Assembly: GCF_029784165.1 (NCBI RefSeq)
Contig: NC_073695.1
Location: 157,116,180-157,180,179, forward strand
DNA from: Wyeomyia smithii
Lineage: Eukaryota > Arthropoda > Insecta > Diptera > Culicidae
DNA: 64,000 nt
Direction: 5' to 3'
Shown: in pieces, positions 1 through 10,384 of the stretch
Position numbering within the stretch: position 1 is the stretch's first letter
Layout of the letters: every line of letters starts with the position of its first letter
The notes under the pieces: generated by a model
What the model was told of the DNA's origin: nothing
Database searches by the model: none
What the model saw: the letters and a program-made list of their open reading frames with translations, nothing else
Translations under genes and position numbers: made by a program

Positions 1-445
1 AAAAGTGGAAAATTTCTCCCAATGCTTCTAAAACTCAAATGATAATTTTTCCCCATAAGACTAGGGCTTCTTTCCTCAAGGCAAACAATAATGACGTTAT
101 CAAGTTAAATGGGGTTATTTTAAATTGGTCTGACAAGGTTAAGTACTTGGGACTAATTTACGATAAAAAACTTATTTTCAAAGAGCACATTGAAAGTATA
201 CAAGCAAAGTGTATCAAATATACGAGATGTTTATATCCTCTCATTAATAGAAATTCCAAACTTTGTTAAAGAATAAACTTTTGATTTACAAACAAATTTG
301 TAGAACAGCAATGCTTCATGCTGTACCGATCTGGTCAAGTTGTTGTTCAAAAAGGAAGAAAACGCTTCAAAGGATTCAGAATAAAATTCTGAAAATGATT
401 TTAAGTGTCCTCCTTGGTTTGGTACACTCGAATTACATAGACTTA

Positions 446-662
446 GCAAAGCAAAGCCTTGGTGCTACATTCCGTATCGGAACTCGACCTTCTGTTTATT
501 ATACACAGACTTCGCAGCCAACTGTTGAGTGTACAGGATAGTTGCGGGGCTAGCGCTACGATCCTACTGACACTAACAGTCTCTCCCGAGCCGAGACTCG
601 AACCTACGACGACTGGCTTGTTAGGCCAGCATCATACCTCGAGACCAGCTGGGAGAGTATTG
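446..662 (-). mobile_element. tRNA-derived SINE (Feilai-like)
   Basis: On the minus strand the head at about 590-655 carries a Pol III box B-like GGTTCGAGTC and an upstream box A-like segment (GCTGGTCTCGAGG). The tail faces low coordinates. The 10-bp repeat CATAGACTTA at 436-445 and 663-672 is a plausible target-site duplication inside the Jockey ORF2. The resemblance to mosquito Feilai-type SINEs is from memory and the family name is unverified. It is not a functional tRNA gene. Confidence 0.65.
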
Positions 663-672
663 CATAGACTTA

Positions 673-1289
673 CTCTGCCGGTACCCGCATAACTGTCCCA
701 TACTGATTTTGGTCACTTTTGAGTTATCATCGGGAATCGACTTAACTGTTATCATATTTTCTTGAAAAAAATTTAAATTGATACTTTTGTATGGAAAAAC
801 ATGGAAAAATACCAAGTTGTTTTTGTCCCATATTTAAAGTACCCGCATTACAGTCCCACTGCATAGTGGTGCAAACTGCAAACATATAATTTGGCTCCAG
901 ATTAGTGTATATCGGATTATTCTAGGCATATAGAAGTATGTCATTTAATTAACTAGACTAGTGTTGTTTTTCTGTAGTATAATCTACGTTGCCAATAATA
1001 CTGCCGGTTGCTGGTTGAATTTATATGTGATGGGACAAAATATGAGAGTACTTTCGAAATGTACCCGCATATTTTGTCCCATTTTGTCTTTTTTTAAGTT
1101 ATATAACGTTAAACCAGTTCCATCCATGGTTTTTTGTTCTCAATGATAAACTTGTGCTGCTATGAAACTGTTTTGGTCGTTGGTTCTGCATGTAATTGCT
1201 GGAAATCCGAAAATTCAAGGATAATATTAAATCGCCGTTTTCTCAACATGTTGTTTTTCATTATGGAACAGTTATCCGGGTACCGGCAG
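673..1289. mobile_element. TA-flanked MITE with internal hairpins, copy 1
   Basis: The ends are inverted repeats built on CTGCCGGTACCCG (left end about 675-687; right end about 1277-1289) and the flanks are TA (671-672, 1290-1291). The motif GTACCCGCAT followed by a TCCCA-type box recurs inside, near 682, 840 and 1060, with reverse copies near 1030 and 1263. The segment at 1031-1079 is a hairpin with GGGACAAAATATG arms. No transposase frame was seen. TA duplication and internal binding-site-like repeats fit a Tc1/mariner-pogo type MITE. A second copy spans 21328-25631. Confidence 0.8.
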
Positions 1290-1398
1290 TACTGGTGTTG
1301 AAACATTAGAAGCTATGTCAAATAAAATTATTAACAATTTTCGACAAAAATCGTTGCAATCCTCAATTGCTACGATAAGCTTCCTTTATAGCCAATAA

Positions 1399-2131
1399 GT
1401 TAGCAATTAAGTTAGTAGTGAGCAAGATCGCGCCAAATGACCTATGGTCGAATATCGACCATTTTTGATTTGAATGAAACTTTGCACACGTATTTGGCTT
1501 AGCAAACTGAGCATTTTTTACAGGTGTAGAGATTTTGTACACCCATGAGTTACATTCTAAAAGGGCGTATGCCTTTTGGCATAGGTTTTATTCGAAGCAT
1601 TGTAGCCCAGAAACCGTTGGTTATATAGAAAAACTGTCTGAGAATGAGTTGTAGGGAATTGAAAATGAACCATGAAAAAAATATACACTGTACAAAAAAA
1701 TTAAAAATAAACATTGAATTTCAATTTAAAAAAAGAGTTGAATTTTTTTTTATTTTATTTTTAAAGAAGCTTGACGTAATACGCAACTTTTTAAAAAAAG
1801 TTCAGGATAAAGAAATGAAAAATATTTTTTTTATGGTAGATTAATTTTTTTATAAAAATTCTAATTCAAACGTTTTTCAAAATATTCGTATTCTGATGAT
1901 GATTTCGTGTTGATTTTGACAATCTGATGATTTTAAAAGATGCAGAGAGCCATTTTGAATCAAAAAGCTCTTGGTAGTAAACATTCTAAAGGCATCGGTT
2001 TTCGAGTTATTTTTACTTTAAGCTCGAAAAATTATTAATATTTCGAAAAATACACGTTTTTCTTAATTTGTCCATGGTTCTCCAGCAAAAACCATACGTT
2101 CATTGGAATGCTTGGAAGCTTATAGCAATGT
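1399..2131. other. AT-rich DNA without a recognisable gene
   Basis: The first bases may be Jockey 3' UTR. From about 1435 the text (for example TTTGCACACGTATTTGGCTTAGC) looks like a dispersed mosquito repeat, but I could not find its ends. The open frame at 1644-1844 is lysine/phenylalanine-rich, as expected of A/T runs, and I do not regard it as coding. Confidence 0.4.
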
Positions 2132-2343
2132 TTTAGAGAAAAACTTTTTTTTACAAAGTTACTTAAAATTATTGGAGCTATAAAATTGTAGAACAAGGTT
2201 TTCTATCTACAAAAATATAAAAGTTAGATACTTGATAGCATCGATAATTTTGGTCACCCTAATTTTTGATACTTTTTCAATAAGCGCTTTATCATATGTA
2301 ACAACTTTGTAAAAGAAAGTTTTTCTCTAAAATATTGCTATAG
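2132..2343. repeat. Foldback with ~40-bp near-perfect arms
   Basis: The arm at 2132-2172 is matched by its reverse complement at about 2302-2343, with only a few mismatches around the A/T runs and roughly 130 bp of loop. A transcript could form a long hairpin. No flanking duplication was recognised, so it may be a foldback MITE core or a chance remnant of a larger repeat. The 265 bp that follow, up to 2609, hold nothing recognisable. Confidence 0.6.
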
Positions 2344-2617
2344 AGCTCTAAACCCAAATTTCCTCCTAAATTTGATTTCTGGACTATTGATGAATACCTT
2401 TCATATCATTTTTTTCTAATACAGCGAATTTTCTTCAATACGCGAAAAGGCAACCTTCTATAAAATATTTAATTGAGTACGATTTAGTAGAAATTAAACT
2501 TCCTTCTATATCTATTTGTCTTGTTGAAGTTGGCTCACTCACCGATCACAAAGCGGCAAAGATGTCACACAATTTTTTTTCCTGCAGTTACAAGCTCGTG
2601 GAAAAAATAGCCATAAC

Positions 2618-3840
2618 CAGTGGTGGGCACCATTCCGCTAATTCGCTAATTAGCGACGCTAAAATTCAGTAAGCGATTTAGCGATTTCGCTAATTTTTGA
2701 GCTGGTTAGCGAAACTGTTAGCGTCGCTAAAATTTTGGCCTTCGAAACGCTAATCGCTAATTCGCTAAATTTTGTGGAGAAGCGACAATAGAAATATATG
2801 GAAAAACTGTGGATTGCTGATGGCGTACGTAAATTGCTTCGAAAGATGAACATACTTTACTGCGAAAGTTACTTTTGTCAGTTTTTTTACCCTAGAATGG
2901 AGTTCCAGTTATCGTACGAGCCACAGGAGCATTTTGAAGAACAAGCACAAGGTCCCCGATCAGAAAGACAAAACAAAAATGTAACAGAAGCAGTTAGTTT
3001 GTTATACAAAAAACCTTTCAGGTTGTGTTTCAAATTAGATCCCGTTAGGTGTTAAAATAACAGAAATTATAACAATAAATATTCTACTAATATCAAACCC
3101 ATATCAAGTTTTGTTACTAACGTATCAGCTTTCTAACGAAATGAGATAGCATATGGAACAGTATGATAACAACCATTTTTATAAACTACAGGTTTTGATA
3201 GAGACAAAAAAAATGTGAGATTTGTCTCAAAACAACTTTGTTTCAGGATTTGTTTTTAAAACTCATTCAGATTATATTTTGATATCAAATGCATATGGGA
3301 AAATACAAAATCGTATCAAATTATGTTATTTGTATCTCGTGTTGATAGAATTTTGTAATTTTTTTGTTATGCTCTACTGATCGGGTCTAGATTGAATTTT
3401 TGACACACCAAGAACTTTGGTAAATTGCAATGCGCTTGAAATTATGAGAACTTTGGTTCTACTTTTTCGATTCAGATAATAATTGAATTTTCATGAAAAC
3501 ATTCCTAAGAGTATCTATTTTCAATGCAAGCTAAATAACTTTTGTTATTCTTGTTTTTACAAAATCAAATATGAATACCGTTTCTGAACCTCTTACTGTA
3601 AATAGCTTTAAAAAGTAATTGTTTTCGTTTGCTCAACCAAAACAGATCAAAGTGGTCCAAATCTTACAAAACAATAAATATAGTGATAAGACTATTTACA
3701 TATTAAAAAGTTAGCGATTAGCGAAAGTTCCGCTAATGTGGGTTTAGCGTTTAGCGTTTAGCGATTATCGAGCAAAATTTTCCGGTTAGCGACTTAGCGA
3801 TTAGCGTCGCTAAATTTTCGGTTAGCGGTGCCCACCACTG
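2618..3840. mobile_element. hAT-like non-autonomous transposon
   Basis: The termini are a 14-bp inverted repeat, CAGTGGTGGGCACC, at both ends, flanked by the perfect 8-bp duplication GCCATAAC (2610-2617 and 3841-3848). An 8-bp duplication is the hallmark of hAT elements. Both subterminal regions are packed with TTAGCG/CGCTAA hexamers (about 2635-2770 and 3712-3825), probably transposase-binding sites. The interior has no transposase; the frame at 2798-3055 shows no known domain. At 1,223 bp it is a deletion derivative or large MITE. Confidence 0.9.
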
Positions 3841-3848
3841 GCCATAAC

Positions 3849-4341
3849 GAATTACAGTTTTAGTAGAAAATGTATATTTACAGAAAATTTGAAATTGACA
3901 TAGAATTTTATGAACATATTAACATTCAATTCAGGTCAATTTAAATATTTTATCAGTATACAGAATCAATCAGAAAAAAATTGATCAGTTTCAAGATACC
4001 AAAAAACAACGAAGATACCATATCTGAAAGTTATATGTCTGTTATCTTCGAAAATAAACTGGGCTAGAATGATGCACAACATTAGCCTCAGCAATTAATG
4101 TTTGCATAGCGTTGTTCAATTACAAGTAAGGTTATGGAAAGTAATATTTTCTTGCAAATGCTAATTCAAAAAAAATTTCAATTGAAAAATACAAATACTA
4201 ATGTCGGAACTCTAATATCAAGATGAAAAAAGTTTGGTTTTTCTTCTATACCGCCACCGCGGGATGCAACTAGTATTGTCATATTGGACTAAATTCATTT
4301 AGCTAGTGAAATATAATCATCGGTACTGCTCGTTTAACTAC
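3849..4341. other. AT-rich DNA, nothing recognised
   Basis: I see no open frame of note, no inverted repeats and no tRNA-like structure between the hAT duplication and the next MITE. Confidence 0.4.
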
Positions 4342-4344
4342 CTA

Positions 4345-4507
4345 GGGGCCATCCACATACAACGTGGACAGTTTTGGCGGGAAGGTCTTGGCTGATGTCC
4401 CCGGTCCATACATTTTTTTAGGATTTATATGGACTGTTGCCCACAGGGGGAGGAGGGGGGGGGTCAAAATCGTTAAAAATCTGTCCACGTGGTATGTGGA
4501 TGGCCCC
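4345..4507. mobile_element. Short Harbinger-like MITE
   Basis: A 163-bp element with inverted ends (GGGGCCATCCACATAC at the left, its complement at the right) and CTA directly repeated on both sides (4342-4344, 4508-4510). The interior holds a G-run near 4446-4460. Three-base duplications and G-starting ends suggest PIF/Harbinger ancestry, but the family is an inference. Compare the G-rich MITE at 10709-10978. Confidence 0.75.
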
Positions 4508-4510
4508 CTA

Positions 4511-5350
4511 TTCAAAGACCTGTACGGACCATTTTGGTTTTCTATTGTCTTTTAAATACCCTAAATTAAGTTATTTTAATAAATCTGCAAAAAGCAGAGT
4601 GTAAAGTTCAAAAATAAACAACGCATTTTTTTGCGACACCCGAAAAATCATATTGAATTCTGATATATGCTGCTATACGAAACAAGAAGAAGACAATTCA
4701 AACGGCAATTCGATTGTGTTCCACGCCCCACTGTGCGTCAACAGCGGCAATGTCGTTTTCACTTGGCTTGACTGTACAAAAATGAATATCGAGTTTTTCT
4801 GCACTGATAGACGACGAGTAATCAGTGCTTTGTTCATGCATTGCTCGGTGCAGTACTGTTGCCTGTGTCATCATATTTTCCTTCAAGACATCAATTTTAT
4901 TAACATTAACATATTTGTTAATTTGTTAATTACGAACTTTCCGAAAAAGCTTCACCTTCACATCGGACATCAGCCTAGACTCATGGAAGCTAACATTAGT
5001 TGACCTATTAGGTCGGGGAGATTCTGTCAAATTTATGTCTTGCCACTGCTATACAGGAGATCACAGCAGGCAGTTGGTGTCTATTCATGAAGTCTGTGCC
5101 AGGCGTGCTCGCATATGATTGTTACATTGTTGGTGAAAACTCGACCTTGAAACTTTTATTCAATTTTTACTGTTTAGCAATGAAAATTGAAGAATCACGA
5201 AATTGTCCATTATTTTATCAATCCAACGACATATTGATTATTGTGATCCATCATGTGGTTACATCAGTATAACCGTTTGAAATCTTTCATTCCAACGTTA
5301 CATCTTGGTTTTAGTTTTCGCGGAATGTATCTTGATATAGTGCGGTTAGA
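4511..5350. other. Unassigned DNA with one weak open frame
   Basis: An open frame at 4653-5003 (plus, 116 codons) is cysteine- and isoleucine-rich with no motif I recognise, and the opposite strand is also open (4698-4886), so it is probably not coding. The rest up to the gag fragment holds nothing I can name. Confidence 0.3.
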
Positions 5351-5549
5351 CGTAGTCCTACGTCAAAACACAATGCTGTTGTTTCCACGTCGGTGCCTAG
5401 ATTGAAAGTGGTGGGCATGAGTGAGAATCTTTCTCCTGATGTTTTCATTGACTATTTAAAGAGTAGAAATGATTGCATCACAATCAATGATGTAAAAGTA
5501 GTTAATATGCACGAAAATCCACGCTTCACTTATAACAAGTATAGCGCGG
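5351..5549 (+). pseudogene. Jockey-type gag (ORF1), first fragment
   Basis: The frame reads through KVVGMSENLSPDVFIDYLKS and on to YNKYSAV, which resembles the RNA-binding part of Jockey-type LINE ORF1 upstream of the zinc knuckles. It is cut at TA 5550-5551 by the pogo-like element. Taking one copy of the TA, the same frame continues into 8405-8427 (EVDLETY). A second insertion cuts it there, and the zinc-knuckle part lies at 31208-31470. No clear start codon is visible in this fragment, and its 5' limit is approximate. The product would be the nucleic-acid-binding ORF1 protein of a LINE; this copy is dead. Confidence 0.65.
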
Positions 5550-6184
5550 TAGGGGAACAACGGGCAAGACGGTCACCTTAAGGAAATCATGTATTTATGC
5601 ACAACGAGGACCATATTTTAACTATCTTTCTCCATGATAGTTTACAGTAACTAACGCTTTTTCTGAAACACAATAAAAATTTTATCGTTCAAGCGATTAT
5701 TTATTATTTTTCTCTGAAATAAAAACAGTCTCGAAAACAGTTAATTTCGAACGTGCATTTGAAACGGACCAGTGATGCTGGTAAGACGGACAGGCATGAA
5801 ATATACTCTATCAAATGCTTTACTGTGCTGGACGACATGTCACCATGTAAACACAGTGAAAGCGTAAATCTCGAGAATAATTTTGATTCTATCGACATTT
5901 CAAAAACCGACAAAATAATAATTGCACATGTCGAAAATGTATCATATGACTCTCTAAGAATGAATGTTAATTTATTTTTACTTTCAATCGAAGATCTTCA
6001 CATTAATTTCAAAATTATTGATATGTTAATATTATAAAAACAAGCAGCGGCTTATTTACAAAAACTATAAGAAAATCAAAACTACAACATTTAACGAACA
6101 ATTTATTCAAAATAACAAAAACGAAACATATTCATGAAATGGAAATGATATCGACGATACAATATTCAATCTTTAAATGTCCGG

Positions 6185-7930
6185 TCAATGGCAATTTTGG
6201 CAAATATTAGATGTTTCTTGACAAGTTTCGTGGAACCAGATGAGGCACTTTAAGCATTTATTCCAACCAGATCCAGCCATGGAATCAGTGAAGCACCTTC
6301 CGCACATATCACAGAGAACATCTTCCATAAGAGGTTCCAACTACTGGCGCTTTTTCGGTTTGTTCGTTTTTTTCATCGTTTTTATATCCTTTACAGCCTC
6401 GGCTGCAGCTAATTCCTGGCAATAACCTTCGGTAGTGGTGACAGTAGCCTTTCCGCATTTACGCTTTCGGTTTGTGCGTCTTGGTCCGGTGATCTTGGGA
6501 AGAGGCAACACTATTGCTGGTGAGATAGTGAATGAAGTATTAGGACTGCATTTTAATGATGAGTCAAGCATGCAATCTGGAGTGATTAAATCATCAATTT
6601 CTATTTTTGGTTCTACCAGTACTACATTCCCTTCAGACCTAATATCAGAAGTTGCCTCTCGCTGGTCCGTCACTTCAGCTGGCGCAAAAGCATCATCGCT
6701 GAAAATAGTGCAATCGCATGGGTAAATTCCAGAGGCCATAAATCCACTAATTGCGATACTTGTGTTGGCGACCTTGAGGAATGCGCTGCCTAATAATGCT
6801 GACACGTTATATTGTCCAATTGATTTTCCAGGATGTTGATGCAGATAAGAATCCACAGCTCCCGCATAACATTGCTTAAAAGGTCCCATAAAAGCGACGT
6901 CCAATGGTTGAAGCTTGTGACTACAGTGTGGTGGTAATACTAGAACTGTTACATAATTGGACCGTGCCATTTCAGTAAATGCCAGATTTTTAGTATGGCT
7001 ACTATGCCCATCAATTATGAGAAGAGCAGGATTAATTTTTTATGGTTGAGTAAATTTCAAAAAAATACAAAACCAATCGCGAAAGGTTTCGCTTGTCATA
7101 TATCCAGTAGAATTACATGTAAACTTTGTTCCATTTGATGCTCCTTGTTTCAATCCATCATTCAGTCGAACTCTTGGAAAAATCATGAATGGTGGAAGAT
7201 GTTCTTCTGTAGCCGACATACAAAACATAACACTGGTTGTTTCTCCGCGCTCAGCTGGCGAAATTGACCCCACTTGTCTCTTGCCTTTGAGCGCAGCAAA
7301 CTTCAGTTTTTTGGGTGGAACCTAAAAATATAAGGTAAATACTAAAACTATAAAATTGGTTATACTATTTTCTACTCACAATACTGACACCGGTTTCGTC
7401 TGCATTGAAAATGCGTGCTGGGGGAAATTCATTCTCTTTCAATACGGCTTCGAGGGTGTCAAAAAACGAATACACGGAAGGTTTATTGAAACCGCGAGCT
7501 CGTGCGGCAAATGTTGCTTCAGGCTTTCGGAACGTCGTTCAGTGTTTCGAATAAGAAATCCATTCATCCATCCCCGTCCTGACATTTTTTTGAAGCTGTT
7601 AAATGGATTTTTTAACTGGTTTCTCGCGGCTAATTCAAAGGCCAATTTTCTGACATCCTTTTGTGTTATACCATAAAACGGTCGCTCAAGATCTAGAAGG
7701 TGTCGGACCAATTCTTTTTCCTGTTCCGGAGAAAACACGGGATTGTGTGGTCCCATTCGCATGGGCATTTCTGGCGACTCAATTCGTCTTTTTAGTGTTG
7801 TCCTGGGAATATTATGCAAAATTGATGCTGCACGAATCGAGACACCGTTTTCGATATCTTTTCTGGCCGCTTCTAACTGAGTCAATGTCCATGATTGTCG
7901 TTGTGATTTCCTTTTATATGAATAAACCAT
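6185..7930 (-). pseudogene. Pogo-like transposase with psq helix-turn-helix and C-terminal zinc finger
   Basis: The start ATG (7928-7930) opens an N-terminal pipsqueak-type helix-turn-helix (SIRAASILHNIPRTTLKRR) followed by a CENP-B-like region. The DDE core follows in pieces: the first Asp in NADETG, the second in LIIDGHSSH, the third in HKLQPLD after PPHCS, as in pogo/jerky transposases. A 58-bp intron with GTGAGT...TAG borders lies at 7322-7379. After TAG at 6341-6343 the frame stays open into a PHD-like finger (C-x2-C, C-x2-C, H-x3-C, C-x2-C) ending at TGA 6185-6187. Lesions: a frameshift near 7545, TAA near 7038 and the TAG. It would cut and join DNA at TA sites; this copy cannot make a full protein. 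Confidence 0.85.
7322..7379 (-). other. Short intron in the pogo-like transposase
   Basis: On the minus strand the frame reads ...ETGVSI, then GTGAGT, 46 A/T-rich bases and a TTTTTAG acceptor, after which the frame resumes as PPKKL. Fifty-eight bases is a normal insect intron size. Removing it rejoins the DDE core. Confidence 0.7.
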
Positions 7931-8404
7931 TCCTGCAAAAATAATGAATAGTCTCTATTTGTATCAATTCGCCATTTTAAACGTCGGCCGTGTTACCCGC
8001 ACCGAAGACTGCCCGTCTTGCCCAATTGGTTAACAAATTTTTAAATCACTACCGTTCGTAAATTATAAGTTTATTCACTTGATTTTCTACACACGAATGT
8101 TTGAACACACTTTATTTTCATAAATTTCACACCAGAACTAGTTTTTTAATCTTTGCAACCGAATAAAGCTTAAATTCTATCGCTCAAAAAATACATCGCA
8201 CTAGTACGCTGCAGCGGGTCCACACTTTTTGCTAATTTTTCTTGCTTTTGACAGTTGATTCGTTACACAGGGTGTCTCGAAATGGTTAAATTATCGTGGG
8301 CATAGGGTGTATATCATTTTTTCACCGGAAAACAAATAGTTTGTGTGAAAAACAAGCAATGGTCCGTCTTTCCCTACCTGTTCGTCTTGCCCGTCGTTCC
8401 CCTA

Positions 8405-8427
8405 ATTGAAGTTGATTTAGAAACTTA
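8405..8427 (+). pseudogene. Jockey-type gag, second fragment
   Basis: Only about eight codons (EVDLETY) remain between the pogo element and the next insertion. The frame agrees with the fragment ending at 5549 if one TA is counted. It is the bridge showing that both DNA elements hit the same gag. Confidence 0.55.
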
Positions 8428-8429
8428 TA

Positions 8430-9453
8430 GAGTAGTGAGGGGCAAAAGTACGCAGCGACCCCAGTGTAAACAGAATCTTATGTGTTTACATGTGTGACTA
8501 ACTGACGTTATAATACTGCAAATTCATACAATGTAGCCAGTTTATTGTGCTCGTATGCTTCGAAAAGGCCAATGCGTACTCTTACCCCGTGCGGCTGTTT
8601 AGTTTTAACTGCAACGGGAAATACTCCAAAACTTTTAGCGACTTGTGGGGATTGATAATAGGTGTTGGGTTTTCCAGACTGCGAAACCGCTCTCAGTTCT
8701 AAAGTATCTTCAAAGGCACTTGTATTGTTTTCGTGCCGTTGTTGAAAATTGACAAGAGGAGAATTTAGAATTTTAAGATAATTTCTCCTATTTTTCCGTT
8801 TGAAGTTACCACTATTTTTAATTCTTTTCCACTTATCGGCCATGATTGAAGCCATCTGCGATTTTATGAATGACCTAACGAAAACTAACAATGGACCAAC
8901 CAGTTTTAATGATGATTCTACATGTCCTCTTTAAAAACTTGATAGTCTCTCGATACTATCATAAGGCAAAGAGAAACCTTTAACACAAGTTTTAATGTAG
9001 TTCTAAGCTTTAGTTCTATCGTGCATTCATATCCCCATTTATAAACAGTGAATAACGCATTGAAGAAAAACATGAATCTTAGGAGGCATCTGAAAGCCTT
9101 TCCAAGACGTCCTGATTTTGATTTATTTTAAGGCAATACGTTGCTGTGTAAAAACTTATAGACTTAGGTACGACTATAACAAAACTTTCTTAAAATATGT
9201 TAACGGCTTTGAAGCATAGAAATTGTTACTTGGGAGATGCCATCTTTAATTCCATGATGGTGACTTAAAATGGCCGAATATCAATATGAGTGTTTTAGGA
9301 ATCGGGATGATGCGCAGACACCAGAAATAAACTCCAAACGCGATTTTTGAATTCAAGATGGTGACTTCCGGTCCGGAAAACATTCAAAATTGACCAAATA
9401 CCATCGAATATGAGTATGATGCCAAGAGACCTGAATACGACACCAGACGAAGC
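8430..9453 (-). repeat. Unit U, partial copy L1
   Basis: On the minus strand it begins at the unit boundary (GCTTCGTCTGG), runs through minisatellite-like text and the start of the coding module, and then runs straight into the composite's left terminal repeat instead of the second module. The 8900-9450 part matches 11235-11791 and 27725-28280 closely. Confidence 0.65.
8508..8891 (-). CDS. Unknown transposon-like protein, module 1, variant ending
   Basis: The first ATG in context opens MASIMADKWKRIKNSGNFKR, a strongly basic N-terminus, then a polar stretch ending VAKSFGVFPVAV. After that this copy carries an ending (GVRVRIGLFEAYEHNK...) shared only with the copy ending at 16088. At the switch point the DNA reads GGGGTAAGAG, which could be a splice donor, so the ending may be intron read-through. 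I do not recognise a named domain. Repetition at four places in the window and closeness to terminal repeats argue for a transposon-encoded protein. Function unknown. Confidence 0.45.
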   Translation of the reverse strand: MLVFVRSFIKSQMASIMADKWKRIKNSGNFKRKNRRNYLKILNSPLVNFQQRHENNTSAFEDTLELRAVSQSGKPNTYYQSPQVAKSFGVFPVAVKTKQPHGVRVRIGLFEAYEHNKLATLYEFAVL

Positions 9454-10384
9454 ATATATTTTAAAACCATTTATATGAGTATACGTTTAGTCGGAAATTC
9501 TTAACGCAGCTTTAAGAGTGTCTGTACAGCTCAATTGAGAACTTAAATGATATAAAAGTGAACTTAAGACGTCATTCAAAGGATCGCTTGGGATTATAAA
9601 AAACATGCCTTTGTAGACAATGATGAACACAAAAACAAAAAATGTAAATATAAGTTATATCAACTGAATCTTTGGAACAACTTAAAACCATCATGAAACC
9701 GTTTAAGTTCAACTCATGTACATACAATATTCTCTTACTTCCATGAATAAATATCATTTTTTTTTGTAATATTGAGCTTAAATGGGCATGCCAGAATAAT
9801 TTTTTGGTGAATTTTACTATTACACTACTAAATAAAGCCAGCCCCTTGATAACATTGTGAAATTACATTTAAATTTTTCTGAAGAAAAATGACCAAGCAC
9901 CAAGCGATATGTCATTGAATCTTTTAAATTAGTACTAAGTTTGAATATCATCTACCACAATCGACATTACGCCTCTTACATTACGAATTTCTGAATATCA
10001 GATGAATTTTCTGAAACATTTCGATTTTAGAATATATCATGGCGTACCGAGCAGCAACTCGGCGACTTACACATTTCCTGATAGTAATGGATTCTGCTGT
10101 GGTAAGTTCTTCAGGTCTCGCCTAAACTCTTTAGGCTCAAAAAGCTATGCACTGGTTTTGTTACGGCCTCTTTAGAATTATTTTTCCATCACGATACCTT
10201 AATAAAACTGAAACCAGAATTACTACTCTTAATCTGCGCTATATGTCAGATCAAATACACTCAACAGCTTTTTTATCTGATGCTACTGTCACAAACGTAA
10301 ACAAAAGTGTTCCGTCTGCAACTTAACGTGTTGATTGTGCTTTCTAAGTGAGAAAATTAAAGGTGATTAGTGAAAAGTGTTAAT

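Larger units (their letters stand above)
1..1398 (+). pseudogene. Jockey-type LINE ORF2, C-terminal end, split by SINE and MITE
   Basis: This is the end of a non-LTR retrotransposon reverse transcriptase. The frame at 3-269 reads as the RT thumb (SKTQ, then KVKYLGLIYDKK). It continues one frame over at about 263-445 (WSSCCSKRKKTLQRIQNK), so an indel lies near 265. At 436-445 a SINE interrupts it, followed directly by a MITE. If one copy of the SINE duplication and one copy of the MITE TA are counted, the frame resumes exactly at 1292 and ends at TAA 1396-1398, with the motifs NKIINNFRQKS and SSIATI that I associate with Juan/Jockey ORF2 ends. The 5' part lies outside the window. The Jockey clade is inferred from these motifs. 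It is clearly inactive. Confidence 0.75.
5552..8402 (-). mobile_element. Pogo-like DNA transposon, complete but inactivated
   Basis: The ends are 20-bp inverted repeats with one mismatch (left GGGGAACAACGGGCAAGACG), flanked by TA at 5550-5551 and 8403-8404. The element is 2,851 bp and carries a transposase pseudogene on the minus strand (6185-7930). The 630 bp between the left end and the gene, and the 470 bp between the gene start and the right end, hold no recognised gene; the small frame at 5753-6037 has no known motif. It sits in frame inside a Jockey gag, which dates it as younger than that LINE. Confidence 0.88.

Noticed and set aside
586..660. tRNA gene on the minus strand
   Set aside because: Box B-like sequence is present, but it is joined to a SINE body with a target duplication and has no convincing full cloverleaf.
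1644..1844. Lys/Phe-rich 66-codon frame
   Set aside because: Explained by long A and T runs.
2798..3055. 85-codon frame as hAT transposase remnant
   Set aside because: No BED finger, DDE or dimerisation motif recognised; the element looks non-autonomous.
4653..5003. 116-codon open frame as a host gene
   Set aside because: No motif, odd composition and an open frame on the opposite strand; probably chance.
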